Notes: generated from the sequence alone by a model not told the origin. A stretch of 64,000 nt of DNA from Unio delphinus (GCA_029339505.1 JAQISU010000108.1:20159501-20223500), one strand, 5' to 3'. Counted from the stretch's first letter, positions 47,285 to 62,794 are shown. Made by a program: numbers and translations.

Positions 47285-49184
47285 TTCCTGATAAAATACT
47301 GAATTTCACATATTTGAGAACTCTTCCAATTAAACACCAAGCCTCAAAATGTCATTTAAGGCGGATAACGTTATTTGTACTTGACCCATGAAGGGTTAGA
47401 ACCTTTGAACAAAACGACTACTCACCTGAAATAATCAGACATTACGAACCCTTGGAAGAGAAAACATATCCAAACAATATCTAAGAATAATCTACGAATT
47501 AAATTTTACATTTCCAAGTAAGAAAATGTTCTAACAAATTCAAGTCCCGATAAAAATCCAAGACGGAAGATGATGATTTATGCTGTAACCTATATCGTCC
47601 TGCTGTCTACTGTTACTTGTAAAAATACAAGAAATAACACTCTGGTGTTTGAATTACAAATACATTTTCGAGAAATGACTTTGTCTAAGAATTCTGTTTG
47701 AGACCTCAAATATTTCCAAAGAAACGAGTTAATCCTTTTAGAATATAAATAATCTAAAAGAACATTTAACTCAAAACTGGTTTCAACAGAACAACATGAC
47801 ATCAATTGTTAAAACCCCAGGCTGTGATTTTTTTCTCTAAAGGCAAAGGTTATACAGTAAGTTGAGGCGCAAAATAGTTACCCGTATGAGGGTCACGTGA
47901 TAATGGTTATATCACGTACTCCGAACGTGATCCTGACAAAACCAATCATTGTATTCTACGCATAATTTCAATAAAGTTGTTTACCTCAACGACTGATTTC
48001 TGAATCATGGTAAAAGTCATTCACTCGCATAAAGTCATGTATTCCAATACAGCCTCGACCTCACATTTTGTTTACCCAGAATACAAAAAATTTGTATAAA
48101 AAAAACCTGTTTTCTTCGCAGTTACTAAATTTTATTTAATGTCAGAATCTAGGTCAGCAGTCGGTGTTTACAAAAAGAATCAGGTCTAACTGTTCTTTTA
48201 AAAACAGGCCAAATCAGTTTGCAGTATAATAGAATATAATATAATTTCAAAAATTAAAACTGACAAACAAACAATTACATTTTACTAACTATAAAATTAA
48301 ACCAGATATACGTCAAAATCATACTAAAATGGTGTCTTTTTTATGCTTAAAGTATCGCCTACAGCAAACGCAAAATAGTAGATCGTGGTATCAGTCCCAT
48401 GTTTGCTCTCTCCTCTCTAGGTAATATTAGGATCTCTTACAGCTGCCAATCAAGGTTTGACTTGGCAACTGTTACTGTCAATGTCGAATCAAGCAATGGT
48501 GTCAAATGTCTAGGGAAAGATGAGGATCATACACCTATATTGACACATGCATTTGCAAACATCATGGTTCTTGAGAGGGCTAAGTTAATTTTCACCTTCT
48601 CATACTCGGGTGTACCTGTCACGCCTTAACTTCACCATCATGAGAAATCTCAGACGGGCGATCGTTAACAATTTTATCGCTAAGACGAAGGCATAGGTTG
48701 CGTCTTCGGACAATGGTGATATCTAAGGAACTTGTAAGGATTTGCGGCTTATACAAAAGGGTCATATCAATGCTGACTACTAAAGCAAGCAATCAAAACA
48801 CCGCATCAGAATCCACACAGCGGCAGGGATATATTTGATGCTAATCAGCCTGATGCATCTATCCATGTGGCCTATGGTAATAGCTTTCTCTAACCCACTC
48901 CTCCCTATTTGTTACTTGTTTAATGACTACATGATATTTTACTAAACCTGCCTTACTCACGACACGACCTTTGAAATGAAGTTTAATGCCTAGATAGGGT
49001 CATCCAAAGCACGAAGGTCCAACCTAGCTACGTCATCAGCCGCCTCTAGCTGGATATCAAATTGAACACCACTGTCGAGCTCGTCCCAACGATTGAGAAT
49101 GAAAGAAAAAAAAATATAATGGGTTTATCGAGAACTCATTCAAAGATATTCTAAGTTATGTCATTGTGATACATCAAGATTATT
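47285..49184. other. Intergenic DNA
   Basis: No gene recognised. The frame at 48399-48629 has a Met and Ser/Val-rich sequence but no known domain. Confidence 0.45.
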
Positions 49185-49575
49185 GGTACATAGATACATT
49201 CAGTACTATTGGTACATTGACACATTCAGTAATATTGTTACATTTGCATATTCAGTACTTTTTGTACATTGGCACATTCAGTACTATTGATACATGGATA
49301 CATTCAGTACTATTGGTACATTGGCATATTCAGTACTATTGGTACATTGGTACATTCAGTACTATTGGTACATTGGCATATTCAGTACTATTGGTACATT
49401 GGCACATTCAGTACTGTTGGTACATGGGTACATTCAGTTCTATTAGTACATTGGCACATTCAGTACTATTAGTACATTGGTACATTCATTACTATTGATA
49501 CATTGGTACATTCAGTTCTATTAGTACATTGGCACATTCAGTATTTTTGGTACATTTGCACATTCTATATATACA
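49185..49575. repeat. 26-bp minisatellite
   Basis: About fifteen degenerate copies of TACATTGGCACATTCAGTAC plus TATTGG. Open frames through it are repeat artefacts. Confidence 0.95.
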
Positions 49576-51295
49576 AACGTCAGTCAATCGAATGCAATCG
49601 TCTTATAGGACAGACAAAACGAGCTAGAATATAAGCGTGGTAATTCCTTTCGAGGATTGCATCCATATTGTTTTTAATCCAAAATATGCATATTAACTAA
49701 GCATGAATAATTGTGTTACTATTTGTATTGTGGCTGTTGTTAAGATTGTCAAATCATTCATGGCAAATGGATATGTTGCTTCATTCTAAATACAATCCCT
49801 AATTCTGAGATTTCAAGTTGCATTAAAATATTTAATATCAGAGAAAAGTATTTCTAAATGCATTGGAAACACCACCCACATCGCCAAGAGTGTTTTAACT
49901 GCAGTTTAACAATAGTATCAATCACTGTATAAATGTCTAAGTAACTTTGACCAAAATATTCTGCAAACCATTTGACTCGAGATGAGTCACAGGAAAGTGA
50001 TTTAAAAAAACATAAAACAATGTTTAGTTTCCCCGCATTTAAAAATATTATTTGTCTCAAATTTGAAAGATTAGTTTTCACGAACTATTTATATTGAAAC
50101 AAAGAGATTTGGATTTGTAACACTCGTTATTTACACAGAACATTCTGTGTACAATAAAAAACACAGCAGCCTCCACCATTTGGATAACAATTCGGCGGTG
50201 AGTCATGAATTTAAACATTAGAATCGTTAAGCCAAAACAGAAAACGCACAACAAAATGTTTTCTTGCAAGTTTGTAGATAATATTCAGTACAACTACAGG
50301 TATGAAGCTTTCAAGGAAGTATTTTGTTTTCTTTTACTTTGTTCATTGGTATCACAAATCTCATTTTATCAATCTGCATATATTTATCACATTAGAATGA
50401 AAACGAGAAATTTGTATATTTCCATTTATGAGGGCGAATCTCTAATATAGACACAAGATTCAATTGACATGACAGGCTTACGTAAAAGTTTGTCAGTGAT
50501 CTGTAAACTGGAAGCACGGACTAAATTATTTTCTTTCGAAGTCGGCTGATCAAATATACTAAACTGAACTTATACTACAATGATAATTTTCCGCCGGCTG
50601 TTATAGGCAAAGGACTAGTTAGAAAACAAATGTCTTTGACATGCTCTCAGTACAAAGTGATAGTATTCCCATTCTATTGTATCACTCGCAATGAGGCTAA
50701 GAGGGCAAATGCTATGCGCATAAGACCTGTATTTATCCAAAGAATGCGGCTCATCACAAAGTTTCCCGGTGACTATGTGCGGTGTTTTCATTTGTTTATT
50801 CATTTAAGTGACCTAATATCATTATAAACTCTTAATCAGCTGAGATTGTAACTGTACCTTATTGTTTAAGTCAGCAGGAAATGTTATTTATCTCATTCAC
50901 TGTCACTAGTGAGATTACGATTGTCATCTTATTAGACTGCATCTCTTCTCGCTTCACAACAAGTTGACGTGCATGACAGGACTCACTTACTTCATCTGCA
51001 AGCAATGCGAAACGCCGATCATCTGGATTACGCTAAGCAGTTCGGAATATCGAACTGGATTTCTACCTGCTGATATATAGTTTCATATCCCTAGTTTTGA
51101 CCATTGCCAAAGAATGTCAGTTCATAGCGTGTTTTATTAAATTTATAGCACCATTTATGTTATTTCTGACAACCAATATTTTAATGGAAAAACAGAAAAA
51201 CATTGTTCTTTATTAAATAAGTCATGCATATACAAGGTGACATTTTAATGCAAATCATGTGTTACCTCTAGCAATTGTTCACATTATATGTTTCA
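49576..51295. other. Intergenic DNA
   Basis: AT-rich, no gene or element recognised. Confidence 0.45.
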
Positions 51296-52421
51296 CAGGG
51301 GTCTGTTCGTAGACCTGTTCTCTTCAATCTGTACACTCAGCCATTTTAATGGTCATAGATTATCTGACAGTGTCTCATCAATTGTACACTGGTGACACCC
51401 AAATAAACAACTCTAGCCACCCAACTGAAGTTTACTACCATCCTAGGGGTATAAAGGTGCATTTCTGTAGGGAAATCATGGACGAAATGTAACAAACTGT
51501 AAATGAACGATGACAGCACTGAAGCCATTTTGATTGCATCACAAAGACTTTCTCTTTCACATCATTTACCTCAAACAGTAAAATGAAACGTAGGTGTTAA
51601 TCTGGACAGTAATCTCACATTGCACCAACATGTCAGGAACATATACAAGGATGCATATCTCGAGCTGAGATGCATCAGTTCCATTCGCAAATATCTTTCA
51701 GTTGATGCTACTAAATACTAAAATACTAGTGAGTTCCTTAGTACTTTCAAGACTGGAGCATTTTAACTCAATTTTGTCTAGTATGTCTCAATGTCAACTT
51801 CAGAAACTTCAAAAAGTTCAAAACAAAGCTGCTATGATAATCCGTAGAGAACCACGATCAGCGCACACCTCCTGGTCTGTACCCTAACTGACTTTTCATT
51901 CGATCCGACTCAAACACATAATTTGTGCTACGTTTCACTAATGTGCTGCATTCCAACATATATGGCCGACCTCATCCATGTGTACACACCACCATTATAC
52001 TTATGCTCATCTTCTGATACTCGAATTATAATTATTCACACTATGAAAATGAAGTCATATGGACAACGTTCTTTTGCATATCAGGGACAAACAACTTGGC
52101 ATGAATTGCCCACTGAACGTAGACACAAAGACACGGTGATTTCATTCAAGAGCTCAATTAAATCTCACCCATTTTGACTGCAAGATCAGCCTTAAAGACA
52201 TAATAATGTTTCCTTACCGTAGATATGTTCAACATGTTTCTGTCATACTTTCATGGTGTTTGCATTTTGTAATTATATCATTATCTATGGTCTGTTTTTT
52301 GTCTTTTTTGGTGTAGTCTAATGTTGCAAAGCGCATAGAGCTCTCGACGACTCGGCATTATATGAAGTCCTCATTATTATCATTGTTATTGTTATTATTA
52401 TTTGTATCATCATCATTATTA

Positions 52422-52476
<55 letters not shown>

Positions 52477-52480
52477 GTCA
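51296..52480 (+). mobile_element. CR1/L2-like LINE, decayed 3' end
   Basis: Fragments of a non-LTR reverse transcriptase C-terminus: QGSVRRPVLFNLYT (the PQGSVLGPLLF block), QLYTGDTQI (degraded YADDTQ motif), LVLSRLEHFNSILSSMSQCQ, LQKLQKVQNKAAMIIRREP, then RSFAYQGQTTWHELPTERR and ISFKSSIKSHPF. The 3' part has AAGCGCATAGAGCTCTCGAC and a CTCATTATTATCATTGTTAT tail that grows into an (ATT)n tract at about 52365-52475, as is typical of CR1/L2-type tails. Stops and shifts make it inactive; the 5' part is missing. Confidence 0.8.
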
Positions 52481-55400
52481 ATATGAAAGATAATTTTATG
52501 AAATGTTGATTGGAAACCTTCAGCTATGTCACTATAATGGGCTGTTATATCATGACTCTTGGCTATCTCAATTTTAACATATTTGATCGATAAGCAACGA
52601 TTTGATACACAAACGTTAAAGGCTTTTTTCATTAAATACTTGTATACGTAAATATAATTACCAAGAAAAGAAAGTCCACTTGCGTTCACCTATTCCAATA
52701 CTGTTTACGACTTTCAGAAACTTGCATCAAAACGTTCAGTTGCCTGTGATTTCCACTAGTACCTTGTAATTTCCATCTGAACAATTCGCCATCTTCTTAT
52801 CCTAACAAATATTTATCCACACACACACACACAGATATATACTGTTTCTGAACACTCTGGCTTAACCTTGTATCAACTGACATTACCTGGCGATATATTG
52901 CTATTGGACAGAGTGGTAAAACTTGTTACAGAAGGTTAATTAAAATGTATCAAAATACCTTATATATATTCCTTGGAGTCATCTTTTAAACTGAATGCTG
53001 TCTTTTTCCATTGTGTGGGGCTGCATTTGAATGTCTGACATATTAATTCTTTAAAATTACTGGAAGTTTGTAAATAACCAGGTATCGCTGAGAGGAAAAG
53101 AAAATATATTGACAAATAATATATTGTGGGTCAATGTATAGTCGTCCACTATTAGAGCAGCATATTCTATAGTTTCAACTAATTGCTGATCTGGATGAGT
53201 TTTGACGTCATAATGGTTGCAATTCTCGAACAATTGAAGTAATATGAACTGCTAGCGTTATCCTAATTTTGATTACCATTTCTTGGCTGAGCACTTACTC
53301 CGAATGAATGGTTATTTTACCTTTAGGAATTCAAAAAGGTCTGTCTAGTTTAATTTGTACAGTTACTAGTATTGTGCCTTTATTCGTCAGAGATCAAAAC
53401 AAGAATCTTTTAAGATGCACTCTCTAACCAGATGACAATCAGCACTTGGTTGTAGCAACAATGAAGTGTTTTGCGCTGTATGAAAAGAAAGTATTTTACG
53501 ACTTTTACAAAGGTTGTTTATTCTCACTCTTTGCTATTACTTATTTTGAGAATGTAGACTCGAAACCGAAAACTGAGGGGTCTCGTACTTAATTTAAACA
53601 TTTCTCTAAAACATTTCGAAAACGTTCTTTTGGAAATTTAAATTCGCCTTGTTTCGGAATTTTCCAAGTCCCAGGGAGAACTTCACATTTTGTAAATCTA
53701 TAGAGAATCTATCAGGTTTCTAACATGTCATCTGAGGTCGTGAACTTTTTTTTTGATCCACCTAGGAACAGATAAATGCCTTGAGAAAGGACGAGGTACT
53801 TTAGCTTGCCAAAAATATGATCCTCTGAAGCAAAATATTGTTTAGCAAAGCTTGAAATAAAAATAGTTTAGTCCGATATTTGGAAACAAAAATATGTTTT
53901 GGATCAAAATAGGTTTTTATCGGGTTAATAAGGTTTTAATTGTTTTTAACTTGCAAGTTAAAGAAATGAAATTATAACGCAAGTACAAAAGCTTAAGAGT
54001 CAAAGAAAAACTGATGCCATTAGATAAAGAGTGAGAGACGATACTGCAATTACAGATACAATATCAAAAAACGCAATTAAAGAAAACGGAAAGAGAGAGA
54101 CAACTGCAAATGCTCTTAAGACAGAAGAAAGATAAATAAAATAAGAAAAAGTTCATTGAGACGAAAATGCCCGTGCAGATACAGAAAGAAAGAGACAAAG
54201 AATGGAATAATGGACTCTTAATTTAGACTAGAATAGTTAAACTGGCAAGCAAAAAGCATAGTCCCTACTGGAAACACAAATTCCAAATTTGGTCATGCTA
54301 GGAACATCAGATTAGTGCCCATTTGTAAGGAAAAGAAGTTGATAAGCACTTTCCTCGCGTTGAAAAAACAATTGCTGAAAATTGAAAATGAACAAAATAG
54401 CATTGTTCTCTGTTATTATAAAATGCATTCTTGGAGGCTAAGCTTGTGACATCTTCACTTCCCTGTCTGTATCACAAAGTGCTGAGTATGATCTGTTTAC
54501 GTAATGCATTATGGATTGTTATTACTTGGTACATGAGAGTTATCGAGTATGATCTGTTTACGTAATGCATTATGGATTGTTATTAATTGGTACATGAGAC
54601 TTATCAAGAAGCGTTTAGCGTTTAGGAACAATAAAGAAGACATGGGAGAAAACATGTTGGTTTTTCAATATAAAAAGAGCAGTTATTTAATATGTGGGGC
54701 TTTGATAAAACAGTAACGATGACATGTCATATTACTTGAAGAATACAAGAACTGCGTCCATAGTGACGGTACGACTTACCTTGATGAGTAATAATTAGGT
54801 CGCCGTTTAAAAGAAAAATCATCTTACAGCTGACGTGTATTCCTTTTATCATACATTTTTCCTTTGTCAGTAGGTCTTCTACTCAAACGTGTTCTTGTAC
54901 AAACTACTGCAACAATTTTAGACCTCAAACTGGCATAACATTTATTAATCAAGTTCTTGATGCGTTTGATCAAAAGTCCATCAACCTCCATACTGGTACA
55001 TACTCCAAGAAGCAAATTGACAAAATAAGCAACATAAGCAAGACTGCTCATGTGACTGGAAAGAAATTGCTAATTTAGTCTTACTTTATGCTGTAACTAG
55101 ACTAAAAGGAAAGGATGATTTCGAGAATGATGTTGATCAGGAAATTATGCATATGTGTTATATGTGTATTCGTCAGGATTTTGATGAGGTCACTCGTATT
55201 CAATGCAATCGTATTAAACACATTGGTCCTATATTATTTAAACATTCTCTTTATTCTAACCAGGCTGATAATCGACAACCAAATGTTGTCGAACAAGAGG
55301 ATGATCCTGAGCTCCGAACTCGTACAGACAGGACATTATTATCTCGGCCGATGACACTCATTTGGCTGTTTATTTATAGACAAAACGAAATGTATCACAT

Positions 55401-58400
55401 GCTCTTGTAAAAAGAGAAACCTTTTTCAAAGGAAGGTACAGAAATTAACCGTCTTGATTATGCTGTAATTTGAAATACAAGTTGTCGATGGCTTGTGAGA
55501 TTACAGGACCTAATCCACACTCTTCTCAGTCAAAACTATAATTAGGTCAGAAAAACAAAGACAGGAGTTTTCAGCCTAGTAATAGAGGTCTAGCTCGTGA
55601 CCACACCACAATATCCTTTTACATTGTAATTAGTTTGGTATTGACATAGCTACAAGAAAGTAAATGATTTAGATTAAATTATCATTTGATTATTTCAAAT
55701 TAAATTATCATATTGATTATTTCAAAGAACAGTTTATGTCGGATAGCTTTCGTAACAAATCAATTCCGTCTTTCCAAAATTTAGTTAGATGAGACACATT
55801 GATGGAATTTAATATAAACATCAAATTGAGACTTTAATGCTAGAGTCAAATTATCAAATCTGTGACAATATCAAAGAACAGCATCACTTATTATAATATC
55901 ATTTTCCATATTTATAGAGATCAATGTCAGAAACACTCTATCTGAAATTGGTTTGATCTGTTGTAAATGCTTCAAATATTTGACCATTTTCATAGTTTCT
56001 CAATGCCACACGCATAATATTACTGGAATAAGTTCAACTGTACATTTTATTTCTGTACGTTGCCAGACCAAACAAAATGTGATAGCTTAATATTGTCACT
56101 GGGCTGTATTTGTTTACAGCAGAAGTTACAGTACTGCATATTTAAACTATACAAACATTACATTTAGCACGTGTCAAATAACTGAACTATTAAGCCCATC
56201 AACGAGCACTTTAAAAATAGAGTCAACGCAGCATTTCCTGACAATATAGATTTATCAAGTCTAAGACTCTCTAATGAGTAGTTCTAAACCTTGCGATAAA
56301 TGAAACTAAATTTAAGAGACGATTCTATGAACGATAGGTTATATGTACCAGCGATGCTCTAAATATACAAAACGCATCATCTTTTTCACGAAGACAGAAC
56401 ATAACAAATTCACAAAAATTAAATAATAATAACGATAATAATAATTATTATCAATAATAATATTTTATTATTATTAAAACATTAGGAATAAGAAAAATAC
56501 TTCTTATGATAGCTAATTAGTCATGTTCGCCTTACGCGTTAATTCTAAAAGAGAACCTCTTTTATATTTTTCTTATTTAGTCAAAGAAAGATCAACATTG
56601 GACTTTTCTTGAAGCATACGTGTAATTCTTATATCAAGCCGTTGAACTAGATGAAATATTAGAAAGTCGTGATGCCATTCTTTATGCACTTGTAACTATC
56701 AAACATACGAATTTGTCTCGACAAATCCGTCCTCATGGAGAAGGACAAATACTGAAAACCATTTTAAATCCATTGTGTTACGTGAAGATTAAGATGATTT
56801 TCATCGGCATTCGAAATCAATAATATTAATATCCCTTTGCTATCTCCCTAGTGTGTTTGACTACTTTATTAATGAGCTGTCAAACGTGATAACTAGTCTT
56901 AACAAAAACGATGTGTACAAAACGGTAGCGTGATTTCAAGATCTACATTACAACTATTAATTCGTTTTTTTTTTCTTGATAGAACGACGCATTATCAAAT
57001 TAAAGAGACGGGAAACATACCTTAAATAACGCATTGGTGCTCCAACCAAGCATGTTACGATGGAAAAATTGGCTAAAAATAGACTTTAAGATCTCCACAA
57101 AAATGTAAGTGAATTGGACCATTCATAAAGTGTTACGTTCTTTATTTATATATCATGTGATAAGGAAATTGGTTACAAAATGGCGTATCATTATTGGCCA
57201 TACATTAAACGCAAACGCACTCAGTGAAATACGTAAGTATTACCCATTAGGGTCTGATTAATGTATTAAAAGTATTTTTCAGAAATTTACAGTCGATCTG
57301 CTTTATTAAGACAAGTATTTCAGCAACTGTGTTAGGACAGTATCAAAACAAAACCAGCACAATACGATAAGAAAACCTCCGTCTTGAACCTTTTAGTTTA
57401 TTGTGGTAATAGTATCAATATAAAGTTTCGAGGCATAACTCTTAAACCTATTCTAGTTTGACATTAATAACTAGCTTCACCAAGAACTTTACTGATTACG
57501 CTAGTATTCATTCAATAACCGTACACGGACAAGTAAGACATCGTTGATTATGATTTATTTTCGAGGCTCGTGTTAGTTACTGATGGCGCGATATAATTGA
57601 TGGTGGTGTAGGAAAAGAATACTCCGGTGACAGGCTTTTAACGTTCTAATACGATCATTCCAAGGTAACTGAAATAGGTATTGATTAATAATTTTAATTA
57701 CAACTATTGATTTCTATTTGACTCTCAATTCGAGTATACGTTATTAGATACGATGATTTGTCATCGTCAAAAGTGGAGTTAAGTGGTCGTCAGTGGATGC
57801 AAGTCCTCTGAGCTTATATAGCAACCCGTTGCTTCAACTGCAAAGACTTTGTATTTATTATCATTAGGAGCATAAACGTTGTCAGTTATGTATGTAAGTG
57901 TATTAGTCTTAACATATCGATTTAGAGCTGCCGCCAATGACATCAATATAAGGTTTCCAATATAGGTCACTGTGTGAATTATATAATAGGACATATTTCA
58001 ACCTGTGTTTGGTAATTCAGACAGACGCTTTTGCATTCACATATGTTTCGTTGCACCAGTATCGTTAATACGTTATTGGATCTGTTTGATTCAATTTTCA
58101 GTCAGTATGCGAAAACCACTCGCAATAAAACAATAACACTTTGGGGGATATGTATAATTATTGCAGGCTCGCTAAATCTCAATATAATACCAAAATTCGG
58201 CTTCAAAACGAATAACTGATTGGTGTTGTATTGCTATTGCATGTATCGGTATAAACGAATATGAGACGCGCCTAATGAAACTGGACTATATGCATCAGCC
58301 ATTCATACCAATTGTCTTTTCATATACACGACAACGACTGTTCGGGAAGGGTCATTCCCATCAATCGACATGCAGATCGTTCGCACGAGAATAGCCATGA

Positions 58401-59579
58401 CAAACCGTAGAAATCTCAATGCAGATATCATGTTGTATAGCAAATGCTGATCCATGTCATTGAACAGTTTCATGTTTATCATGGGCTTTGAAAGCAATTA
58501 CTTTCAAACCATGCGCGGTGGTGAGAAGTAATGAGCGTGATTTAGTTTGTATATTAGCATGGCGATATCATGATTGATTAAGTAATTATCGTATAGTTAT
58601 GAAACACAACCGTAATGTCCTTATCGTTAAGGTAAATACTTAGCTGTACAGTGCTTGCACATTATGCTACTTCTATCTTTGCGACAGAGATGTTGATGTG
58701 CGGTATCAAAAGGAACAGCACATCCAGCATTCTCGAAAAGTATTACAGTTAATAGTTAAAATATGTAAGCGTTGAAAATTGCTGTTGACTCAATTTCTCT
58801 GTAAACTAAATCAATAGTTGGCTCTATATGATAAGTGTGGTATAACAATGGCGGTTTAGTTGCTCCGTCCTAGACTAGTGTTACGACAGTCACTAAGTAC
58901 TTGTGAGCTACTTGTGTCTTCTATGTTTCTCTCGACCCACTCGGATTGCCCACGGGAAGCGATTCTTTCACGGGAATGTTTTGGCATTCAATATTTGTGC
59001 TAATAAAATATGGGTAGTAAACAATATCCGTCAGTATAGTACGTGGCTTCTAGACACATCCTCCGAAGTAAACCGTAAGGTCTTATTGCAGGTGTTTTGT
59101 TGCTAGATACAATCTTTGAGGGTCAACACAGAAACCTGCTCCGATTTCTTTTGCTGTTCCTGCAATCTGTTATTCACGTGTCCGAACTGTTAATAGCGTC
59201 GATTATGTTGCGGTTACGTTTTCAAATATGCTGTTCAATGTAATGCACATGGTATTGTTTGAATATAACTCGACTGGCGGTATGGCTTGTACTGGAAAAC
59301 ATTAAAATGAGCTCTGCGCATGTGAATAGTGACTATCCTGAATATTTTTGGTAGTGAAGAGTGAACTCTTAGTGAAATTATGCAAACGAAAAAGAATAGA
59401 TATATAATTTATTTTTACAGTCCCGAAAGATACAAGGGGGTCTACGAACCCCAACGATAGCTGCAGGATTATATGCTAGGACATACACTCCGTCGACAGA
59501 ACATTTTATTTTAGCTCCATAGCTGCTTAAGTGCACAGCTGCTACGATTAATTTATGTTGATGGGTCCCTCTAGTCCCT
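52481..59579. other. Gene-poor intergenic DNA
   Basis: About 7.1 kb without a supported gene. Two tandem copies of a 61-bp unit beginning GAGTATGATCTGTTTACGTA lie at about 54483-54604. A plus-strand frame at 55147-55410 (MHMCYMCIRQDFDEVTRIQC) reads like degraded coding sequence but I cannot assign it. Confidence 0.45.
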
Positions 59580-59900
59580 CTAAACACTCCAGAGAGGTCT
59601 ACAGTTTACGAATGCTCCAGACACAATAATCTTGACAACACCTGACACTCCAGATACAGCTGGGACACTCCATATACTAGACAGCTCAACAGCTGGGATA
59701 CTCCAGACACTGGACATCACCGGACAACACTGGAAATTCTGGAGGCTGGATATTCCAGACACTGGACGCCCCAAACAATAGGCACTCCTGAAACTGGACA
59801 CGCCATACACTGGACAGCTCTACAGCTGTAACACTCCAGATACTGAACATTCCCCCTACTCTGGACATTCCAGACACTCGATAGCTCTATAGCTGGAGAT
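59580..59900. repeat. Degenerate CTCCAGACACTGGACA-type repeat
   Basis: Irregular repeats of about 16-35 bp built from CACTCCAGA, CACTGGACA and CAGCTGGGA. Overlapping minus-strand frames with Ser/Val/Trp-rich peptides arise from this and are not genes. Confidence 0.85.
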
Positions 59901-60202
59901 GTGCGAATCCTTATAGTAGACCACTGACTGATAAGACAATCCGTAATGTAAAGAGCTTTACATGCGGTGAGGTATTTATATATAGATATTGTCAGTTCAT
60001 CGAAGGCGTTAATCTCATCAAAAGCACTTCGCACGTGGACCATAATCACTATTTTGAAATCCAAGACAACATGCTTTATTCACCCTCTGGTATCGTTGTA
60101 CGCCAAAATCGAAACTCTAGGTCATGAATCTAAGAAATAAATAAAAGGTTTATGCAATTATGTGAAACAAGATTAGACTCGCAGGGAAAAAGCCAATGGT
60201 GA

Positions 60203-60555
60203 AACGCATGACGTTTCTGAGGTTTCTCTGATGATATGTGGACATAAAAATCCTCATGAAGAAGTTTTGTTAAATTTTGACCAAATTCATGGGGAATGAT
60301 CAAACAGTCCACTGGTTTGCTAATAGCTCAGCGGGATTTCATAATATTATTTTCGATCTATTATTTTTCTTTAGAATATATGGATTTGTTCAGTCAATCA
60401 GCCGTTGGTATAAACTTCAACGATTTATGATGCTCGATTACCCGCTAATGTTTATAGCGCAAATGCTGTCATACTATCTGACAAAACAATGCTACTTGAA
60501 AGTGTTGGTGGACGAATGAGAGTCATTGATTCCCGTATCGAACATATGCAAATAA
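60203..60555 (+). pseudogene. Major capsid protein, C-terminal fragment (copy D)
   Basis: EVSLMICGHKNPHEEVLLNF matches the capsid of copies A and B. After frame changes it continues with YFSLEYMDLFSQSAV and AVILSDKTMLLESVGGRMRV, ending IDSRIEHM. Stops are frequent. It is the first recognisable part of copy D. Confidence 0.8.
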
Positions 60556-60699
60556 ATCGTTGAAAATATTATATCATATCATCACGTTAGTATCATTCTG
60601 ACTCTTGTTCAGATTAGCAATCAACATCGAAAGAGATCCGCAGAATAAAACTCTCACTACTACAATAATATATTGCAGTTGATCCAAAAAAATCTATCG

Positions 60700-60960
60700 C
60701 AGTGAGAACCTCAAATCAAATATTTCAATAAAGGTAAACAATAAAAGAATGGCGATATAGTTAGTCCCTCTGCGGTTGATGGTAAAGACGCAATAAAGTG
60801 TGTGGTATATTTTTACCTTTTGCAGGTATATCATCAATAGGTGCTGTATCCCCAGTTTTGTAAAGCAGCTGCATTTGGTGCACATGGACCCGCTGCTGGA
60901 TTGGTGTTAAAGGAAGCAACGGAAACATGACTAAAGACTTTCAAAAAAGGGAAGGGGTAC
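60700..60960 (+). pseudogene. pX-like remnant (copy D)
   Basis: Only the end is clear: GAHGPAAGLVLKEAT, corresponding to GAVGTAAGMALKKAT of copy B, then FKKGKGYK and RNSP leading into the protease remnant. The hydrophobic segment is not readable. Confidence 0.55.
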
Positions 60961-61441
60961 AAAACTACCAGGAACTCACCACTCGTGTTACGGAAAGATT
61001 CCAATACTTCCCTGGAAAATTCCTCGTTAAACGCAAAACGTCTCCTTACAATGTCCTATTTTTATTTAATAGATACTGCTAAAAAAATTAAAAATTGAAT
61101 ATTTTAGATGTCTTTTTATGCATGATCATTTACCACAACAACCAGACAATGTTGAAATCAGCATAATTAATCTTGATTAAAGGTCGAGTCGAGATACTCA
61201 TTTGGTTGCTTACGCTATTGATCCACGTGGACATGTTTATTTTGATTCTTATTGATTGGCATCGCCACACAACTTTTTAAAATATTTCGGCGGGCATCAA
61301 ACTCCGATCTCGCATTCAACATTAAAAAGACTGACAATAACCGATCCAACAATATATGGCCGTGAAGTAATTGATGTACTAAACGCTGTGTCATCATCAA
61401 TTAGACCACGTCATAAAGTCGTACACAAGTATATAAGTTGA
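60961..61441 (+). pseudogene. Adenain-like protease remnant (copy D)
   Basis: Block THLVAYAIDPRGHVYFDSY keeps the His and Asp, a TGA follows, and TDPTIYGREVIDVLNAVSSS shows Tyr in place of the catalytic Cys. RPRHKVVHKYIS is the C-terminus. The copy is certainly inactive. Confidence 0.82.
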
Positions 61442-61473
61442 CTATCCATCATTTCAAAAACATCTTAAACATG

Positions 61474-61967
<494 letters not shown>

Positions 61968-61990
<23 letters not shown>

Positions 61991-62310
61991 GTTAGCTATA
62001 ATTAATCAATGAATGACTCCAATGATTAACTGTTAATCGTTAGTTATAATTAATCAATGAATGACTCCAATGATTAACTGTTAATCGTTAGTTATAATTA
62101 ATCAATGAATGACTCCAATGATTAACTGTTAATCGTTAGTTATAATTAATCAATGAATGACTCCAATGATTAACTGTTAATCGTTAGTTATAATTAATCA
62201 ATGAATGACTCCAATAATTAACTGTTAATCGTTAGCTATAGTTAATCAATGAATGACTCCAATGATTAACTGTTAATCGTTAGTTATAATTAATCAATGA
62301 ATGACTTCAT
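61968..62310. repeat. 48-bp minisatellite, about seven copies
   Basis: Unit ACTCCAATGATTAACTGTTA, then ATCGTTAGTTATAATTAATC and AATGAATG. Copies are nearly identical, with a few substitutions. The first unit starts within the last codons of the fibre remnant. Confidence 0.95.
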
Positions 62311-62794
62311 TTAGATCCGAATATTCTAATCATGTACAAAATAAATATAGAAACATTATTGATTTTTCTTGCAGTCGATGATATTAAACTAATGACGTAA
62401 CAAATATCAACGACAACGTAGCATAGACGGCTGCGACTGGATCAGTATTATGGTCACCACTCAATAAATCCATCAAACATCGAAATAAAGATGCCAATAA
62501 GTAAAGTTTATCAGTACTAGGCGTTACATTATTTAAGCTATCTTCTACAATACCACGGCGCTAACCAGTCCTGACTTCGTTTTGATTTATGTTAGTGATG
62601 TTGGAGCAAATCGACGAGGAAACATTTGTAGTGGAACTTGACGATAACAAACTCTGCTTGATTTACCATTGTTGTCTTGAATTAATCGCTATACGACCAC
62701 CTACTTAATGACCTAACCTATCAACATTCAACATTCTGTAAGCTCTACCAAACCTGGATTTAGTATTACTGTTCCAACATTAATTGTATTCATG
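62311..62794. other. Spacer inside copy D
   Basis: No gene recognised with confidence; probably decayed element sequence, given both flanks. Confidence 0.4.

Noticed and set aside
47110..47391. Overlapping frames on both strands
   Set aside because: They follow three imperfect 63-bp repeats and share no family.
55147..55410. Possible host or transposon coding exon
   Set aside because: Reads like protein but matches no family I know, has no splice context, and nearby frames are broken.
59580..60064. Overlapping minus-strand frames rich in Ser, Val and Trp
   Set aside because: They arise from a degenerate CTCCAGACACTGGACA-type repeat.
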